NCBI GenBank assembly: GCA_900548415.1
Contig: URKO01000031.1
Coordinates: 1-9,039, forward strand
Length of the DNA: 9,039 nt
Reading direction: 5' to 3'
From: an uncultured Porphyromonas sp.
Lineage (GTDB): Bacteria > Bacteroidota > Bacteroidia > Bacteroidales > Porphyromonadaceae
Part shown: positions 6,332 through 9,039 of the stretch, piece by piece
How positions within the stretch are numbered: position 1 is the first letter of the stretch
How the letters are laid out: every line of letters starts with the position of its first letter
Program-made: the position numbers and the translations under genes
The notes under the pieces: generated by a model
Told to the model about the DNA's origin: nothing
Databases searched by the model: none
The model's input: the letters and a program-made list of their open reading frames with translations, nothing else

Positions 6332-6355
6332 GGCCAGCAACTAACCTCTTTTTCG

Positions 6356-6363
6356 TATCTTTG
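6356..6363 (+). promoter_or_regulatory. Bacteroidetes-type -7 promoter box for glyS
   Basis: TATCTTTG is an exact match to the Bacteroidetes -7 consensus TAnnTTTG, and the preceding TTTTTCG is a common context for it. No clear -33 TTTG is found ~19-21 nt upstream, where the repeat arm ends. Transcription would start a few bases after 6363, leaving a leader of about 20-25 nt before the glyS ATG at 6394. Confidence 0.75.
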
Positions 6364-6393
6364 TAACCATAAGAATTAGGACAAGAAATCATT

Positions 6394-7947
6394 ATGGCAT
6401 CACAAGAAGATCTCTTTAAGAAGATTGTATCCCACTGTAAGGAGTATGGGTTTGTCTTTCCCTCATCTGATATTTACGACGGACTGAGTGCCGTCTACGA
6501 CTACGGTCAGAACGGTGTAGAGCTTAAGAACAACATCAAGCGCTATTGGTGGGAGGCGATGACACGCCTGCACCCCAACGTGGTCGGCATCGACTCGTCA
6601 ATCTTTATGCACCCAGACATCTGGCGGGCATCGGGACATATAGATGCTTTCAACGATCCACTGATCGACAATAAAGACTCCAAGAAGCGCTACCGCGCGG
6701 ACGTTCTCATCGAGGATCAGATCGCTAAGATCGAGGGTAAGGCGCAGAAAGAGATCGAGAAGGCGCGCAAGCGCTTTGGAGACTCCTTTGACGAGTCTCT
6801 CTACCGCACGACCAATCCTCGTGTCAAGGGCTACCTCGACCAGGCGGAGGCTCTGCGCCAGCGCATGGCTAAGGCACTCAACGATAACGACCTCGAGGAG
6901 CTACGCCAGATCATCATCGACGAGAAGATCGTCTGCCCTATTAGCGGCACGACAAACTGGACGGAGGTGCGGCAGTTTAACCTGATGTTTGCCACCGAGG
7001 TTGGTTCGACGGCCGAGGGTGCTTCGACAATCTACCTACGCCCCGAGACGGCGCAAGGGATCTTTGTCAACTACCTCAACGTGCAGAAGACGGGACGCAT
7101 GAAGCTCCCCTTCGGTATCGCACAGATCGGTAAAGCCTTCCGCAATGAGATCGTAGCACGTCAGTTTATCTTCCGTATGCGTGAGTTTGAGCAGATGGAG
7201 ATGCAGTACTTCGTACAGCCAGGCACTGAGCTGGAGTGGTTTGAGTATTGGAAGAAGCTACGCCTACACTGGCACTACGCTCTAGGCTTCCCGCAGAGCG
7301 ACTACCGCTACCACGATCACGAAAAGCTGGCGCACTATGCCAACGCTGCGACCGATATTGAGTACCTCATGCCCTTTGGCTACAAGGAGGTCGAGGGGAT
7401 CCATAGTCGTACGGACTTTGACCTATCACGCCACGAGGAGTTCTCGGGCAAGAAGCTCCGCTACTACGATCCCGACACGAAGGAGTCTTACATTCCCTAC
7501 GTCGTGGAGACCAGTATCGGTGTGGATCGTATGTTCCTATCTGTGCTCTGTGGCTCTTACAAGGAGGAGCAGACAGAGAATGGAGAGACCCGTGTCGTGC
7601 TTTCGCTACCGCCTGCACTAGCACCGGTCAAGCTGGCTGTCCTGCCGCTCGTACGCAAGGATGGGCTGGATGAGAAGGCTCAGGAGGTGGTCCGTCTCCT
7701 GCATCTCGACTTCACCTGCCAATATGACGAGAAGGATAGCATCGGCAAGCGCTACCGCCGTCAGGATGCTATCGGTACGCCTTACTGTATCACCGTGGAT
7801 CATCAGACGCTTGACGACAACACGGTCACCCTACGTGACCGCGACACGATGCAACAGGAGCGTATAGCTATCTCTGCGCTACATGACCTCATTGCCGAGC
7901 GTACTAGTATCAACACCTTACTCAAGAAGATCGAAGATGAAATATAA
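6394..7947 (+). CDS. glyS: Glycine--tRNA ligase, single-chain (alpha2) class II type
   Basis: This enzyme charges tRNA-Gly with glycine in the cytoplasm. The 517-residue chain is the homodimeric archaeal/eukaryote-like form, not the alpha/beta tetramer of many other bacteria. The N-terminus (KKIVSHCKEYGFVFPSSDIYDGLSAVYDYG, then GVELKNNIKRYWW) is typical. Motif 2 starts at FRNE (249-252) and includes REFEQMEMQ (from ~263). Motif 3 includes GVDRMFLSVL (Gly376, Arg379). The anticodon-binding domain covers ~405-517, with LPPALAPVKLAVLPL and a later DSIGKRYRRQDAIGTPYCITVD segment. The start at 6394 agrees with the family N-terminus (MASQEDLFKKIV) and the promoter just upstream. The last 11 nt overlap the next gene's start, suggesting translational coupling. 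Confidence 0.95.
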   Translation: MASQEDLFKKIVSHCKEYGFVFPSSDIYDGLSAVYDYGQNGVELKNNIKRYWWEAMTRLHPNVVGIDSSIFMHPDIWRASGHIDAFNDPLIDNKDSKKRYRADVLIEDQIAKIEGKAQKEIEKARKRFGDSFDESLYRTTNPRVKGYLDQAEALRQRMAKALNDNDLEELRQIIIDEKIVCPISGTTNWTEVRQFNLMFATEVGSTAEGASTIYLRPETAQGIFVNYLNVQKTGRMKLPFGIAQIGKAFRNEIVARQFIFRMREFEQMEMQYFVQPGTELEWFEYWKKLRLHWHYALGFPQSDYRYHDHEKLAHYANAATDIEYLMPFGYKEVEGIHSRTDFDLSRHEEFSGKKLRYYDPDTKESYIPYVVETSIGVDRMFLSVLCGSYKEEQTENGETRVVLSLPPALAPVKLAVLPLVRKDGLDEKAQEVVRLLHLDFTCQYDEKDSIGKRYRRQDAIGTPYCITVDHQTLDDNTVTLRDRDTMQQERIAISALHDLIAERTSINTLLKKIEDEI

Positions 7948-8452
7948 TCTATCCCTGAGAGCGAGCCTCCTAGCACTGCTCTCGCTGCTCCTACTCACAG
8001 CTTGCGAAGATCCTATTGATGCGACCACTCAGTGGCGGATCAATAATGAGAGTTCTTTCAATGAGTATGGCTCTAAGGAGGAGTACTCCAAAGCCTCTAT
8101 CGAAGGCTCCTCAGCCTACGTCTATATGAAGTGGCTGACTCATGGCGAAGGCAAGGAGTACCCCCTCGAGACCTCACGCATCAAGTGCCACTACGAGATG
8201 CGCCTGCTCGTAGGCGACAAGGTGGTCGATGGTAACTACGGGTCGGAGCGTCCAGCCGAGTTTGCGATCAATCGTGGCCCGAAGAATCAGCTCGTCGAGG
8301 GAGCCCGCATAGGTCTCCAGCAGATGGTCGTAGGCGATGAGGCGGAGATCATCATACCCTGGTATCTAGGCTATGGCGAGAGACGCTCTGGCGAGATCAA
8401 CCCCTACACGGCACTGAAGTTTCGTGTCAAGCTCGAGGAGATCATCCCCGAG
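7937..8452 (+). CDS. FKBP-type peptidyl-prolyl cis-trans isomerase lipoprotein (native 3' end missing)
   Basis: The ATG at 7937 lies inside the end of glyS. The protein begins with a lipoprotein signal: MKYNLSLR, a Leu-rich core, and lipobox LTAC with Cys at 23, so it should be membrane-anchored after export. Residues ~80-172 form an FKBP domain: CHYEMRLLVGDKVVDG (His85-Tyr86, the family's VHY.G.L.DG), RPAEFAI, LVEGARIGLQQMVVGDEAEIIIP (family: v.G..egl..M..Ge...v.iP), LGYGER (144-149) and the last strand TALKFRVKLEEI. FKBPs speed proline isomerisation in folding of envelope proteins. Some usual aromatic active-site residues are replaced, as in many Bacteroidales lipoprotein members, so catalysis is not certain. 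The frame does not stop: it continues into peptidase-like sequence from about residue 173, so the true C-terminus is not visible. The end given is my estimate of the last native codon. Confidence 0.82.
8435..8452. other. Probable chimeric junction between FKBP gene and M3 peptidase gene
   Basis: The 18 bases GAGGAGATCATCCCCGAG encode EEIIPE. This suits the end of the last FKBP strand and also the 'EIIPE.Q.EN.L...Y' segment before the peptidase block of M3 oligoendopeptidases. Sequence to the left looks Porphyromonas-like and sequence to the right looks clostridial. The exact join could lie anywhere in or just after this stretch. Confidence 0.7.
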
Positions 8453-9039
8453 AGCCAGCAGGAAAACGACCTCTCGCAGGCATACAGCAAGCTGATCGCG
8501 AGCGCGCAGATCCCGTTTGAGGGCGGCGTGTATACGATCTCGCAGCTGTCGCCGTTCAAGAACGACGCGGACGACGCACGGCGGCTGGCGGCGTGGCAGG
8601 CCGAGGGCGCGTGGTACAAGGAGCATCAGGCGGAGTTTGACGACATCTACGATAAGTTGGTGCATCTGCGCGACACGATGGGCAAAAAGCTCGGCTACGG
8701 CGGATATACGACGCTCGGCTATTACCGGATGGGGCGCAACTGCTACGGCAAGGCCGATGTGGAGCAGTTCCGCGCGGCAGTCGTAAAGTATCTCGTTCCG
8801 CTGGCGGACAGCATCTACCGCGAGCAGGCGAAGCGGCTCGGCAAGGAGTATCCGATGAACTTCGCGGACAATGCGCTGATGTTCCGCAGCGGCAACCCGA
8901 AGCCGTGCGGCGACGCGGATGCGATTTTGGCGCACGGGAAGAAATTCTACGAAGAGCTGTCGCCCGAGACCGGTGAATTCTTCAACATGATGCTGGACAA
9001 TGAGCTGATGGACGTGCTGTCCACGCCGGGCAAGGCGGG
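8453..9039 (+). CDS. Internal fragment of M3-family oligoendopeptidase, different source organism
   Basis: The frame entering from the FKBP gene stays open to the window end. It encodes QENDLSQAYSKLIASAQIPF, then TISQLSPFKNDADDARRLAAW, LGYGGYTTLGYYRMGRNCY, YPMNFADNALMF and LDNELMDVLSTPGKAG. From family knowledge these are successive blocks in M3 oligoendopeptidases (PepF-like zinc peptidases) of Clostridia and relatives. The zinc motif HExxH lies further on in this family and is outside the window; the family's N-terminal ~200 residues are also absent. Leucine codons are mostly CTG with no CTA, isoleucine has no ATA, and arginine is CGC/CGG, unlike the preceding FKBP part with four CTA and two ATA codons. 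This supports a different genome of origin. No start codon of its own is expected here. Confidence 0.8.

Noticed and set aside
8366..8935. 189-residue open frame on the - strand
   Set aside because: It crosses the chimeric junction and is Arg/Leu/Val-rich in the way expected from the antisense of GC-rich coding DNA. The + frame has clear M3 peptidase blocks.
7937..9039. A genuine FKBP-oligoendopeptidase fusion protein
   Set aside because: The peptidase part starts in the middle of its family sequence, codon use changes at the join, and the join falls on residues that suit both families. All of this favours an artefactual or chimeric join, though reads are needed to prove it.

Overview
The window reads as a contig from an uncultured or metagenomic Bacteroidales, most like Porphyromonas. 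The signs are a DUF4906-type fimbrial lipoprotein, a perfect Bacteroidetes -7 promoter box (TATCTTTG) before glyS, weak or absent Shine-Dalgarno sites, and GC-moderate coding with common CTA and ATA codons. The last ~590 bases do not fit this source. They encode part of an M3-family oligoendopeptidase of Firmicutes/Clostridia type, with different codon use.

Layout. Positions 3-2290 hold the end of a fimbrial-tip-like protein and a complete fimbrillin-superfamily lipoprotein, 8 nt apart on the + strand, so a surface-adhesin operon enters from the left. Positions 2291-2986 are non-coding and repeat-rich: two strong hairpins, short tandem repeats, and a 373-bp MITE-like element with perfect 21-bp terminal inverted repeats, inserted inside a 7-nt tandem array. 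Next come ribD on the - strand (riboflavin synthesis) and, diverging from it, a tight + strand group of prmC (release-factor methyltransferase), recX (RecA modulator) and comF (phosphoribosyltransferase-like competence protein). Between comF and glyS the same 7-nt repeat appears in both orientations around a 9-nt repeat array, forming a long imperfect stem-loop. glyS (single-chain glycyl-tRNA synthetase) has its own promoter and overlaps the start of an FKBP-type peptidyl-prolyl isomerase lipoprotein by 11 nt.

The FKBP reading frame runs without a stop into the M3 peptidase fragment. The switch falls at or just after residues EEIIPE (8435-8452), a string that suits both the end of an FKBP domain and the matching place in M3 peptidases. 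The best reading is a chimeric join, by assembly or template switching, at a short shared sequence; a genuine fusion protein is less likely.

The housekeeping genes are ordinary. The observations worth a second look are the junction, the MITE-in-array structure, the dispersed 7-nt/9-nt repeat family with its inverted arrangement, and a possible frameshift at the 3' end of ribD. I see no convincing undescribed multi-gene system.
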